Source: Brachionus rotundiformis
Taxonomy: Eukaryota; Rotifera; Eurotatoria; Ploima; Brachionidae
Assembly (NCBI GenBank): GCA_016802295.1
Contig: JAESIW010000200.1
Location: 5,080,336 to 5,144,335, forward strand
Reading direction: 5' to 3'
Length of the DNA stretch: 64,000 bases
The position numbers and the translations under genes were made by a program. The notes below the pieces were generated by a model. That model worked only from the letters and a program-made list of their open reading frames with translations, did not search any database and was not told where the DNA came from. Positions 10,010-22,600 of the stretch are shown piece after piece. Positions within the stretch are counted from its first letter, which is position 1. Every line of letters starts with the position of its first letter.

Positions 10010-11442
10010 TTAATGTCCAGTAAACAAACTGAAGCTATTGACACCGCCGCAGCTTATCAATGAACATGAGTAGATCGCATCCAAGCAATAAAGAGCAGAT
10101 CCACAAAAATAAGAAGAAACCAATTGGGAGCCATTTGACTTTTCATAATCAACCAAGTGCAAAGACTGAGTTCCACTACCACACGCAAGCACCGTATTTA
10201 TTGTCGAATTGGTATCATTTTGGTGATTATTGGTTGAAAAAAACTTACATGCATACAAATATTCATTAACTTTATTATCATTTAATTTCAATTTATCTCT
10301 AAGACTGGCATTTTCAATTTTAGACTCAGAGACAGCTATTGGCAATGTACTTATTCTTTTAAATTTTCTAATGTCCCACAATTCAAGTGCATTCTCTCTG
10401 ACCCAAGAAGCTGTCAGCACTAAATTGTCCTAAAATTTTTAATTTTTAGTTTTGTTTTTATATTAAATTTCTTTTTTGCCTACATTAACATCTATGGCAT
10501 CACTACCACAAATGAACGGCCCCTGAAGGCTGTCTACATATCCTTTGTTTGTGCGTTTGTCCCAAGCCTTTACAGATCGGTCCCAGCCGCCTGTAAAAAA
10601 AAGGTCTTTGCTTGTGTTGCTGAATTTTACGCATTGAAGTCGACCAGTATGGCTGGGAGATGTGGATAAAATTGAGGAAAAGCTATTGGAAATAGATGAA
10701 AAAAATGACCTGTTTTCTGAATCAGCACCGAATGTAGTGATTATCTTATTCAAGTCAGGCGAGCTCTTCAGATCGGAATCATACAATCTTATCACTGAAT
10801 CTTTTCCAACCGAGGCCAGCACGCTTCCATCCAAATTAAAGTCAAGACAAGATATTTCATCTTTTTCCTCGACCAATGTTTTTTTCTTCAATGTTTGCTT
10901 ATCGTAGACTCCAATTAAACCACTTACATGCGCGTAGTACAAATAATTGCTGGTAAAATTAGAATAAGGATGCCATTTCATGCATATTATTGGCATATTA
11001 TAAATACTCTTGCTATCATTTATTGTCTCGGCTGAAAATATATCATAAATCTTAAAAATTAAATAAATATTTATCATAAACATTAATACTGTTAATACTT
11101 GAATGTTTCCATCCGAATCGCCAATGGCGAGTAAATTTTGACTCTGGTTAAATTGAAGACTTAGAATCTCTACCTTATCGTGGTCATCCGAACCAGTGTT
11201 GCTTCCACTGTCCTGCGAAAAGTTACTTCTCTCAGACTCAAGACCATTGATGTCACCATAATCAATTTTTTTGCTAACACAATTTATTTTATACAATAAG
11301 CTTAAATTTTCTGGTTTTGAGTCAATAAAATTTAGGCCTATAGGCAAATTATCTATTAGATTAAATTTCAGAATGATTTTTATATACCTAATTGGTAAAG
11401 TTTTCCAGCGTTAAGAGCCTTTTCCAATCTTTTATTTGGCAT
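10010..11442 (-). CDS. WD40-repeat protein, uncharacterised
   Basis: Four exons (11442-11388, 11337-11099, 11050-10484, 10429-10010) join in phase to 426 residues starting MPNKRLEKALNAGKLYQ. Beta-propeller blades are visible: LLAIGDSDGNIQIYDIFS, SGLIGVYDKQTL, GSVLASVGKDSVIRLYD, DLFFTGGWDRSVKAWDKRT and LVLTASWVRENALELWDIRK, with the usual GH-less D..I..WD pattern. A Ser-rich insert (about 30 residues) lies before the GGWD blade. The intron between exons 2 and 3 is 48 nt and in frame, so retention would only add 16 residues. The closing blade near the C-terminus is weak. WD40 scaffolds serve many complexes and I cannot name the orthologue. It sits tandemly upstream of the WDR93-like gene on the same strand. 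Confidence 0.85.
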
Positions 11443-11680
11443 AATGCTTAAATAATTATTTTACATATTTTCCTAATTTAGAACATTTCATTTAGCCTGG
11501 GAATACAAACCATCTAAAACTTAAAGCAAAATAAAAAATTATATTTTTCGCTATTATAATAATTTTGTTAAAAATAATTTTAATTTGCGTTGTCTAGGAG
11601 ATATTGGACCAGATTCACTTGGTTTGTCCGAACCAAAGAAAAAAAAATTAGAAAAAAAAAATTTATTTAAAATTAAATAT

Positions 11681-12775
11681 TTAAAAATTTTCAAATCCAT
11701 TTGGATTTTTTGATTGCCAATTCCACATGTCACGGCACATATCTTCCAAATTTTTAGTCGCTTTCCATTCAAGTTCTTTTTCAGCCAGGTCAGAAATGGC
11801 GTAAATGCTTGCCACATCTCCAGGTCGTCTGTCAACAAAACGCCTCGGAATAACTAATCCTGTTACTTTTTCGAAAGTTGTCACCATTTCAAGAACCGAG
11901 TATCCAACGCCAGTGCCAAGATTGTAAATTTTGAGTCCAGGATTCTGCTGCAATTTAGCCATGGCAAGGCTATGACCTCGAGCCAAATCAACTACGTGTA
12001 TGTAATCTCTAACTCCAGTGCCATCTTTGGTGTCATAGTCATTGCCGAATATTTTCACCTCTGGTAGTCTTCCAACAGCGACCTGGCTTATATAAGGCAT
12101 TAAATTATTTGGCTCCCCTTTAGGGTCCTCTCCAATCAGCCCTGATTCATGCGCCCCAACTGGATTGAAATAGCGCAAAATCACTATATTCCATTCTTTG
12201 TCTGAGGAGTACAGGTCTTTGAGTATGTTTTCTACCATAAACTTGCTTCTTCCATATGGATTAGTAATGTGGTCATTGTTATTCGGATGCTTTTCATCTA
12301 AAGGCAAGTATTCAGGCTTCCCATAAACAGTGCAGCTGCTCGAAAAGACCAAATTTTTAACATTATGCGCCTTCATTGATTCGAGTACATTCAGACTTCC
12401 GTATACATTGTTGATAAAGTATTCAATTGGTTTTCCAAATGACTCGCCAACAGCTTTAAATGCAGCCAGATGAAGAACAGCGTAGAAATTAAAGCTGTCA
12501 AAAACTTTGTCAAGTTGTTCTTTATCACATATGTCAATGGTCAAAGAGGTGATTTTTTTACCAGTAATCTTTTCAAGCCGAGGAATGCAGTCTTAATGGA
12601 AAATAATGGCATTAAGGTCTTTTTGAACTTAAATTTAAAACTATATTCTTTTACTTTTGGAAGAATTAGTCCAATTATCTATTATTACAACATCGAATCC
12701 ATCTTTAATGAGTTCGATTATGCAGTGTGATCCAATGAAGCCAGCGCCTCCTGTAACAAGAACTAATCGAGCCAT
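11681..12775 (-). CDS. GALE: UDP-glucose 4-epimerase
   Basis: Interconverts UDP-glucose and UDP-galactose (and usually the N-acetyl forms) in the Leloir pathway, in the cytosol. Two exons (12775-12655 and 12591-11681) give 343 residues, close to the 348 of human GALE. The short-chain dehydrogenase/epimerase fold is evident: TGGAGFIGSH binds NAD near the N-terminus, SSSCTVYGKPEY carries the catalytic Ser region, NPYGRSKFMVE supplies the YxxxK pair, and RYFNPVGAHESG, DGTGVRDYIHVVDLA and NLGTG..YSVLEMV follow. The intron (63 nt) interrupts early, after NSSK. The start is the first Met and directly precedes the nucleotide-binding strand. Confidence 0.97.
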
Positions 12776-13520
12776 GTTCAGAATCAAATTCAGCTAAAAA
12801 TAGTTTAAAACTTTCAAAAAATAAATAAAAATAATTATTTATTTTCTAAAGGTAAATAAAATAAAAATTGGTAATAAATAATTATTATTATCAGACCAAG
12901 TTATAAGAAAATAAATAAATTTAACTTGTAGCAGTATGTTTTGTAAGCAAAAATTAATTTTTCTCATTATTTAATCTGAGCAGGACATTAATTAGATAGC
13001 CAGAATAGAGTTAAGAAAATTTTTTCAATTAAATCAAAACATTTTTAATTAGTGTAAAATTAATCAATAATAAAATAAAATTATTTTAAATTTCAAATCG
13101 ATTTTTTCTTTAATTTTTCATAAAATATATATACCAGTTTAATATCCTGATTTAGACATTAAAACATAATCATTAAAATAACATTTTGGCAAAATTATTA
13201 TAAAACTATTTATATCACAGTTTGAATTAGTTTTAGCAATATTATTTTAAAATTCTATACAAAATAAAGCAATTTAAAAAAATTTTTAAATCAATTAATT
13301 TTTTTATAAAATAAAAAATATATTGAAATTAAAGACAAATGGTTTTATTTGAATTTTTGATTAGTTTATATTTATCTTTAAATGGAATAAGCTCATCGAT
13401 TTCAAAAAATATATGTTATCTTGGAGATTATGTTACTAAGCTCTTGAAAAATAACCAACAACAAAAGATGATTGTTGTAAATGCCAAAATAAATCTTAAT
13501 TAGCTTTGTTTTAGTTATTC
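12776..13520. other. AT-rich intergenic region left of the assembly gap
   Basis: Very AT-rich spacer downstream of MTCH2's divergent neighbour GALE. No ORF, RNA gene or repeat family was recognised. It includes the GALE promoter at its left end. Confidence 0.5.
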
Positions 13521-13770
13521 TTCAAAGAAAAAGCGTTCTGATTAAATAATCTCCTCTTTAAGACTCAAAAAGCTCAAAAAATTTTTAATAAGTATTTTGC
13601 ATAAATAATTTCTAAGAGTTAAAATAATTTATTGACTTGGTATATTAACCTCTCATGAATTGTAAATATTAATTAAAAAGTCTTAATTTGGAAAATAAAT
13701 TCTGACAGAAGTTGATAAAAGATAGGCTTGGAAAAATCTTTAACTGCAAGAACAACGGGTTAATCCATTT
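13521..13770. repeat. Direct repeat, left copy, abutting the assembly gap
   Basis: These 250 bases recur at 14210-14459 with only two substitutions (AAATTTTTAATAAG versus AAATTTATAATAAG, and CTAAGAGTT versus CTAAGGGTT). The left copy ends exactly where the Ns begin. Confidence 0.95.
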
Positions 13771-14209
13771 NNNNNNNNNNNNNNNNNNNNNNNNNNNNNN
13801 NNNNNNNNNNNNNNNNNNNNNNNNNNNNNNNNNNNNNNNNNNNNNNNNNNNNNNNNNNNNNNNNNNNNNNNNNNNNNNNNNNNNNNNNNNNNNNNNNNNN
13901 NNNNNNNNNNNNNNNNNNNNNNNNNNNNNNNNNNNNNNNNNNNNNNNNNNNNNNNNNNNNNNNNNNNNNNNNNNNNNNNNNNNNNNNNNNNNNNNNNNNN
14001 NNNNNNNNNNNNNNNNNNNNNNNNNNNNNNNNNNNNNNNNNNNNNNNNNNNNNNNNNNNNNNNNNNNNNNNNNNNNNNNNNNNNNNNNNNNNNNNNNNNN
14101 NNNNNNNNNNNNNNNNNNNNNNNNNNNNNNNNNNNNNNNNNNNNNNNNNNNNNNNNNNNNNNNNNNNNNNNNNNNNNNNNNNNNNNNNNNNNNNNNNNNN
14201 NNNNNNNNN
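13771..14209. other. Assembly gap (439 N)
   Basis: A run of undetermined bases. Reading frames that cross it are meaningless. Confidence 0.99.
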
Positions 14210-14459
14210 TTCAAAGAAAAAGCGTTCTGATTAAATAATCTCCTCTTTAAGACTCAAAAAGCTCAAAAAATTTATAATAAGTATTTTGCATAAATAATTT
14301 CTAAGGGTTAAAATAATTTATTGACTTGGTATATTAACCTCTCATGAATTGTAAATATTAATTAAAAAGTCTTAATTTGGAAAATAAATTCTGACAGAAG
14401 TTGATAAAAGATAGGCTTGGAAAAATCTTTAACTGCAAGAACAACGGGTTAATCCATTT
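14210..14459. repeat. Direct repeat, right copy, abutting the assembly gap
   Basis: Second copy of the 250-base unit, starting exactly at the last N. Both copies touching the gap suggests either haplotypes placed side by side or a collapsed tandem array. The unit itself shows no coding potential. Confidence 0.95.
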
Positions 14460-14910
14460 CAAATAGACTAAAGTATATTTATTTATTTGAATTTGTAAAC
14501 ATAAAAAAATATTTTATTATTTTTCTAAATCTAGATCAATTAGGTCTAATTGAGGTTAGCCCAAATATTCCCAGGTCTAAGTTTGAACAAAATTTACACA
14601 TAAATATTTAAATTTCTGAACAACTACTTCTAATTCGCTCTCTAATTTAAATAATAAAATTTAATTATTAAAATTATAAAAAAATAAATAAACATAGTGT
14701 CATAAGAATTGATAAAAATTAGAAAAATTGTAAAGTTAAATAAAAAATAAATACACAAATATATATTTATAGATATATACTTTATTACATTTAAATCTAA
14801 ACTTTATTGATTCAAATTTTGCATCATGAAAAGCAAAATTCTATTCTGAATTAATGACGCGATTGGCAAATTAACACTAATTTATCTTGCTAATTAGATT
14901 AAAACATACC

Positions 14911-16241
14911 ATGCTACAAAAATTGAAAAAAAAAGAACCATCGGCTTCCAGTTCCCTCACTGCTGGCTTCTTTCAAATTCCATTTTATCCTCTGTCGTAC
15001 ATTAAAGTGCTCATACAAGTAATAAAAATGCCTATTTGAAAATAATTATTGATAAACATTTGGTCTAGATTGGTCACGAACCTTTACCACCATTCAAATC
15101 TAGAAGTATTTTTGGACGAGAGCAATTTTTTTATCCGAACAATTTTTCTTACAGTAAATAGAAATAAATAATTGAAGATAAAGAGAGAAAAAAGATAAAT
15201 TTTTAATCCTTAAGTGAGATATGTGTACTCAGTGGAAGGTATAAGTGGTCTGTACCGTGGTCTTGGCTTGAAGATAATATCCCACTCAGTAGCCACGTAT
15301 GTCTACGACACAGTCAATGTAGTAAGTGTTCTGAGAAGAGTTTTTTTTTCTGAATAAAATAGGCTAATAATGGCTTGCCAAGATGTTGGACGAGTCCGAG
15401 TCCAGTGAACAAGAACAATCTGTGGAAACTAAAGACAAAAGCGAAGACAAATTGGCAGTTTTTATTAAACAAGTATATTGGATACAAAATTGGTTAATTT
15501 TATTAAATTTATTCAAAAGACTTCAAAAGAGTTGACAGCAAGATGCTGGGGCGTTATTTTCAGCCACCCGTTTCACGTTATGGGTCTACGCTGTATGGCA
15601 CAATTTGTTGGCGGTGAAACTGCATACAGCTCTTGGAACATATTCCACAACATATCCGAAATATACCGCAGTGAGGGTATATCAGGATATTTTAGGTACT
15701 CTTTGCCAAATAAACTTTAAAAAACAATAAACAAAACAACTTCCAATTTGAAGTGGTCTGATACCACGAATTTTGTTCGAAGCATCTACCATCGCCTTGA
15801 CAAGCTCTTTGGCTTATTTGATCAAAAACTACGTTTATGAAGATAAAGAAATAGACGCTTTAATAGATTTATTTTCATCAGTATTTACCTTAAAACTTTG
15901 CTTTGGTAAAAAATAACTCTTTTCCAAAAAAGCTCATTGCCAACTCGGTAACCTATCCGCTTTCATTGGTAAGCACAATTAGCTGCATTAGTGGAAGCTC
16001 ACTGATGGCTGCCAGACCGCCTAGGATGGCTCTATACGCATCCTGGATAGATGTATTCAAACATCTCTATGACACTGTATCTCTTTAAACACTTCAAATT
16101 ATTAATCTAATTATTAAATTGAAATTAATTTAGAATCAAATGAAGCGTGGATCGTCTAGCTTTTTCAGAGTGTATATGCCAATTGAAAACCAACTAGCTG
16201 GCTTTAGTTTAGGCCATGGAACAATGCGAAAATTTGACTAA
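14911..16241 (+). CDS. MTCH2: Mitochondrial carrier homolog 2 (MTCH2-like insertase)
   Basis: Outer-mitochondrial-membrane member of the SLC25 carrier fold; MTCH2 inserts tail-anchored proteins and influences apoptosis and lipid metabolism. Eight exons join in phase: 14911-15018, 15069-15153, 15215-15321, 15383-15472, 15520-15695, 15754-15880, 15933-16076, 16134-16241. They give 314 residues against 303 in human. Diagnostic segments are YIKVLIQIGHEPLPP, SRSIFGREQ, SVEGISGLYRGL, ARCWGVIFSHPFHV, MGLRCMAQFVGGE, YRSEGISGYFSGLIPR, VTYPLSLVSTISC and YASWIDVFKHLY. An acidic insert (LDESESSEQEQS) is in exon 4. As in vertebrate MTCH2, the carrier signature PxD/ExxK is degenerate. The orthology call is strong, with MTCH1 the only close alternative. 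Confidence 0.94.
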
Positions 16242-19200
16242 ATAGCTAATATTAAAAAAGAATTTAATTTAGATAGAAAAGAAAAAAATTATTAAATTTT
16301 AAAAAATTTTTGAATAAAAATTAGATTTTAATTTTTGAAATATTGTTTATTATGTGCATAGAAAATAGACAAGATAAGACTTTATTTTGAATTAAAATTT
16401 TTGCTGCCTAAATAGTTTTGAATGATTTGAATATTGGACGGAAACAGATATTCCTAGAAATCAAATCTTGTTAAAAAATTTTTGCCTAAATCTTAAACGA
16501 TTGCTAATCTCAAGGAAATAATTTATAAAAGATTAAGATTAGATAACCTATTTTGAAACGGTATATATTTATACATAGCTTGAACCAGTATTTTATTATT
16601 TAGTTTTGGATAGTTGACGGCAAATTGAGGGCCAAATTGATACATTTTTAAGGTTAATTATATTCTTGAGGCTTAAAATAACTTTTTAAAAATCAATTTC
16701 GATAATTGCTCTTAATGAGAATTTTCTCCAATTTGTTTATTAAAAGAGCGTTCAAATTTCAAATTCTCACTCTTGACTGCTCTGGTATTTGAGCTGGCTA
16801 TCAGATAACACCAGTTATCGGTATCTTAAAATTGATCTATCATCGCCAGATAATATCCAGCACTTGTTGCCCACTTTCAAAATTTACAAAAGCCAAAACT
16901 TTACACACAAATGAACTCAAGCAAGACAGATATCTAAATTCTAATTAAAATTTAGATTAATTTCAATTAATCAAATTTTGATTGACACACAAAAATGTTT
17001 TGGACCCGGATCGGCTAATTCAAGCATTTGTTCCGGGTCGAATATTGACACTGCCTCAGGGCATTTACGGCGTGAGGTGTCTATTTTATTTTTTTTTGTT
17101 ATATTTATAAGTATTTTTTCATCTATATAGATAATTATTTCAGCGTTGTTTAGTTTTAAAATAAATCTATTTAATGACTTAAAGGCTTCGATTCCCCAAG
17201 CAATCGATTATATGTCAGTAATAAAATGTAATAAAGATAATAAGTTTGTTTTATCATTTTTTTTTCTCTATCTTAAATATCGGGTTTTTAGTGTACTCAG
17301 TTCGAAAACAAAAATTTTAAATTCTATTCTTAGAAGTTGTTTACAAAATGTTTATTTTAGATAAAAATTTTCTTGACAAAAAAAGTTAAAAAAAAGAAGA
17401 CCATTTGTGATCCTTTTGGAAAAAGGTAAATGAATGGAATTAACAATTTCTGAATAAGAAAAACAATTTATTTTCTTAAGAGTTGTTGATTTAGGAGCTT
17501 TTTTCTTTCTAAAGCAAATGTTTGTATAAGAACGTGCATCGAGCTCAAGGCTAAATCACAAGGTATGTGCTCGATCGAGCTTCTAAATAACATTTTATTA
17601 TTATTTTTATTATATTTTTTTTTAATAAGAGTAAAATTATTTATCTTCAATAAAGTCTCTTTGGCTAGTTATTTTAATCTCACGTATTCAACTATTTGTA
17701 TTCAAGATATTTCTTCCTAGCTAAAATATTTTGTTTGTAAATCATAAAGAGATTGTGTATCTTAAAGGTGTTGACCAAATTTTCCAAGCACACCGTAGAC
17801 AAGCTTAATTGAATTACAATTAAAATATAGAATTTAAAAATTCGCTAAGCTAAAATGAGATTAGGGCTTTAGATAGACTTAAGTCTAATAAGGCACCGAG
17901 GGCACTTAATCAATGACAGATATTTATTTATTAGAGTCTTGGAAGTCTTGGAAAAACAAAAAAATTGTTTATAGGAAATTTGATGATAAGAAGTTAATTT
18001 AACAAGTATTATTATGTAAGCAATAAATGGTTATGTATCTGACAATTTGATCTACTCTACACAAATTGTAGAGAAGTGTAGAGTTGATGAGAGTGGTTTT
18101 TTGTTGGTGAAAACCGACAAAGTAAGCATCTGAAATCTCCATTTTAAATCGAAACTAATAAAAAACAATTGCTTTGTAATACCCCCTGCCTGAGGATACC
18201 TGTATCACTAGAAAAGGAATTGTTCGCTTTTAATTAAGAGCTTTAGCATTGTTGCCAATTGTGGAGAGGTGCTTATAAAAAAATTTAAGAGTTTTATTAA
18301 GTATTATTCAACAATGAATAAAGCTCGATCAAGAGATAATTGCGAGGCTTATTGCAGATTTTTCGGAAACCATATGGGTTCTTGAGTTTGAGTTATTGTA
18401 TTGTTTTTTTTTCTTTTTTTTTGTCAGAATAAATTTTAGTGTAAATAAATATTTAAAAGTTTAATTAGATTTTTTTTAATATTTTTTTGTTTTTGCTTGT
18501 TATATGCTACTAGATTGGCGCTTATCTAATTAACCAGTGCTTATTACACCAGATTAGAAGCCGATCTTATCAAGGCCTCATGATTCGAAGCTCCTAGCCA
18601 AATTTCTTATTTAAATTGTAATTCTATAAGACTTTGGTTCAGTCAATTGTTTTTACCTGGGCAGAATTAATAGCTTAAAAGGCGAAAACATTACCTGTCT
18701 TCGAGTTGGTATTTATTATACATTAATTTATATATACACATTAGATACCTAAAAAATTCCAAATTGGTTTTTTTGTCTGAAAATTTTTGCTTAATTAGAA
18801 AAATAAATACAAGTTTAGTTTTGTTTAGATAAAGATTACGGCATGGGAGCTTAGCTTAGCTTAAGTTAAACTAAGTATTCGATCTATCTAGCTATCTGTT
18901 CTCAAAGTCAATTTTTTTTCTACAAAACTAAAAAATAAAATAAATTCTTATGTTTTTTTTTAATTAAATTAGCATGTTGAAGATAAATTTAGGCTTGAAT
19001 GTTGGAACATCTCTGGTTGGCGGAGGAGTAAAAAGCACCAAATTTTGGTAGAATGCAAGTCAAATTACGTAATTAGAAAATTTAAAACAAATAATTGGGA
19101 GTTAGGCAAACATATTCATAAGGTACTTATTAAGCTATTAATAAATAAATTTGTGACAATGGACCGCAATAGTGGGTTAAGAAATTCTCAAATTTTAAGA

Positions 19201-19616
19201 AAAAAATAATTAAAATTTTAACAATTTTTTTTATTTCGTATTTTTTAAAATGATAGCCTTTTTATTATGCAAAGTTGACCAAAAATTGCCTAGGCTGACA
19301 CAAAAAGTTTATTTTCTTTATTTCTTCGAAAATAAAAAAAATATATATTAAGTTTGGCACAAATATTTGTATTAAAAATAATAATCAAAAAAATTAAAAT
19401 TAAACTTAAAGGTGCCCTATACGATCTAATAAATGAACATTTTTAATGTAATAGGGATTAGATCTAATGAGACTCGTGTTTAAAAAAGGTGATCATTTAA
19501 ATCTAAATTTTAATTCAATTGTCCAAAATAAAAGCCTAACACCGAAGTATTTAAAAATGCATTTAGACTTTTTTAGATAGTTTAAATTAATAGGTTTTTT
19601 ATGATACTTTAATAGA
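16242..19616. other. Long AT-rich intergenic region upstream of RAP1GAP
   Basis: About 3.4 kb without a supportable gene. Short open frames here are low-complexity. The region probably contains the RAP1GAP promoter and possibly noncoding 5' exons. Small local repeats occur, for example TCTACTCTACAC..GTAGAGAAGTGTAGAG near 18050-18085. Confidence 0.5.
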
Positions 19617-22600
19617 ATGGAAGAGTTTAGCTCGTTAAAGAATAGGCCAAAAATTTTGAACACAAATCAAATGAAAAGCCCGAGCCGACTTTTTTTCAAC
19701 TCGATGGTCACTTCAACGCCATGTCACCAGGCCGAGCCGGCCGATTTTCACCAAAAGCTGCGCAAATCCTACAACTTTAACACATTGACCAACAACAAAC
19801 CAATAAAAACATTCCATTTGTCGAGCAGCAGGTCGGTGACCAACGACATGGACTCGTTCATCTGTTCGTCGTCCATGTCTCCCGAATCGACCATATCGTC
19901 CATATCCTCAGTGTCCACCTTGTCCAACGAGAACTCGAACATAAACAAAATACTCATAGAAAACGCCGACGAGGCCTACAAGAGCAAAATCTACATCCCT
20001 GGCAAGTCGAACATAAACCGTATCCATGTTGGCACTTCGAGTGTGGTGCTTAGGCGGCAGCAAAAGCCGCCACAGCAGTGCGACAACGACACCCGGATCA
20101 AAAGAGCCATGTCAACATGTCTTAATGTAAACACCATAAACAAGTTCATTGAGCCAAAGGTTACCATTGACGCATCTACATTCAAACAACCCCTGCTACC
20201 AATTACTTCCAACAATTTGCCATTGAGCTCGTACAGAAACTCACTATGTAATTTTTTTTTTCTAATTCTTAATTATTTTTTACAAATTAATCTAAATTTA
20301 AAAATTATAAAAAAAAAAAAATTCTTGAGTGTTTTGTTATTTTTCCATAAGACTACAATTAAGAAAGTTGATATAAAAAAAATACTCAGATTTAAGTATT
20401 TTAAAAGCCTAACTTAAACGGAATAAAGTTAAATATCCCACTTAGTATATTTTATATTACCTGCATGAGGTCTCTGATTTTTTACCTTTTTTTTTTGGAC
20501 CAAATTAAAGATATTATCATTTTTAGTTATTGAAAAATCGACATTAAATGCCGATTGTGGTGAGAGCGGTGACAAAGCCATGAACAAGAATGAGATGTAC
20601 CAATTGTCCAAGAACACCAAAAGATGGCGTTCGATGTACGCATTGAGAGACTCGATACGCAATCTAACTTCTTGTGTGTCCTCTAAGGCTAGCTTTATGA
20701 ACCAAAAGTAAATCAAATAGAACTAATAAACAAATTTATTTATAAAATTTTAATTTTGATTTTTTCACATATAAAAAGAAAAAATGCCATGCCAATTATA
20801 AAAATAGATTCAGACTTTGGCACAAATTCGGAAGAAAGCCTAAAAGAGTGCGAGTATTTTGAAGAGATGAGCGTGGACACGGACATAGATGCGTACAGCT
20901 ATTGCGGCATGTCCATGCTGTCTGTGCGCGACAGCAATACGTGCATTGGCAGCTCTGGCTCGTACCTGAAATGCAAGACTAGCGACAATTTGTACGAGTC
21001 GAACAAAAAGCTCGACGAAAATGTCATTGGCAACGCGTCAAATCTGCTTGCCAACAATGTCGCTTTCAAGTCATGCAGCTATTTGTCTCCCAGATCGACT
21101 GAGCAAAGCATGGTAATTGCTTTTTTTACTTTTTTTACGGCATCAATTACCGCCCCGAGCTTATTACTATAAAGCTAAATTTATCTTTTATAAAATAGTA
21201 AAAATTGTCAAGCCAATGTTAAAAATAAAATTTATTTTTTTAAAATTAGCATAATTTAAATTAAATTTTTCAATAAATCGAAAATTTATTTGCCATAAAA
21301 AGCTCTAGGATTATTAATTAGATTAAAACTATTTTAATTAATTAAAATGTTAATAATTAGCTAGAAAGACTTGCGTGCAAGTGGCTAGTCTACTCTACAA
21401 TAACTCAAAACTAGGTTTTTTAATTTGAGATTTTTTATTTAGAAATATGTTTGATTGACTAAGTTTTAATAAAAAAATAAAATAATTTTTTTTTTCTCTC
21501 TTTATTTGACGAAATTTAATTACTCGTAAGAAAAAAAGAAAAATTAATTTTAATTACAAATATATTCAATTACACTAAAAATAAATTTTAGTTTTAAGTT
21601 TTTTAGTTTTTCTCATTCTCTCTCTCTCTCTCTCTCTCTTTGGATATCACCATGTAGCAGTATTAAGTCTGTGTCTAAAAAGGCTTTACAATTTTTCCAA
21701 TATCTCAACAAAACCGTCATTTAGCTAAATTTACATCAATAATGTAAACATTTAATGTATTTTGTCATCATTTATAATTTTCATTTTATGTTGATTAGAG
21801 AATAAAAAATGACAGATTTTAATTTTTGCCTAAGACTCGACTTGAGCATAAATAATCTCTTGCCAAATGGTAAACAGACTCATTGAGATGCTTTGTTTTG
21901 GGCATAAATAGTCGATAGACAGACAGAGTTTTTTCAAAAAGCAAAGAGAAAAGGTGCCCATCATTCTGTCAATGTAGACAGAGCAGTTAGCTACAGGAAG
22001 CTTTATTTATCACCCATTTCCGCTTCGGCATCTGATTCATATGCCATAATTTCCTAACATTTACGAACGAACGAAAGCAGGATATTTTTATTTTCCACAA
22101 TAATAATATTTATTCTCAATAAATGTTGACTAATTTTAGAATTTTATTATTTTATTTATTTATTTCAAGACTATTTTTTATAATTATACATAATAGTGTA
22201 TAAAAATTATTGATTTTTTGCCAAAGTTTGTCAAACTCGTCTTCTAGCTGCGAGTAGGTGAGCAAAGAGCTAGATTTTAATTGCCAACTCATGGTCACGA
22301 TCAAATGCCAGCTAGATATAAGAACAAAACTAGGCAACAAAATTTAATTAAGAAATCTAAGCCAAGAACAAAAAAAGTCAAATAGAATTTATAATAGGAT
22401 TAAGTGGCCGCAAGTGTCTAGTCTCAATTTGTTAAAAGATCACTTTATCTATTCAATAAACTCAAATGTTATCATGTTTGTCAAATTGCGCAATTGAAAT
22501 TTTAACCAAATCATCCATCGGCCTTTATTTCCTCTTTTGCCTAAATGTTAATTTATACTAACTAAATACATTAAGGAATTTTGTGTAAAAATCTACTATT

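Noticed and set aside
13669..14230. Open frames running through the N gap
   Set aside because: They exist only because undetermined bases contain no stop codons.
17146..17364. 72-codon plus-strand open frame
   Set aside because: AT-driven amino-acid composition (Phe, Asn, Lys, Leu) and no context.
18050..18085. Local GTAGAG/CTACAC repeats as a possible regulatory hairpin
   Set aside because: Short and imperfect, with no associated gene; within chance expectation.
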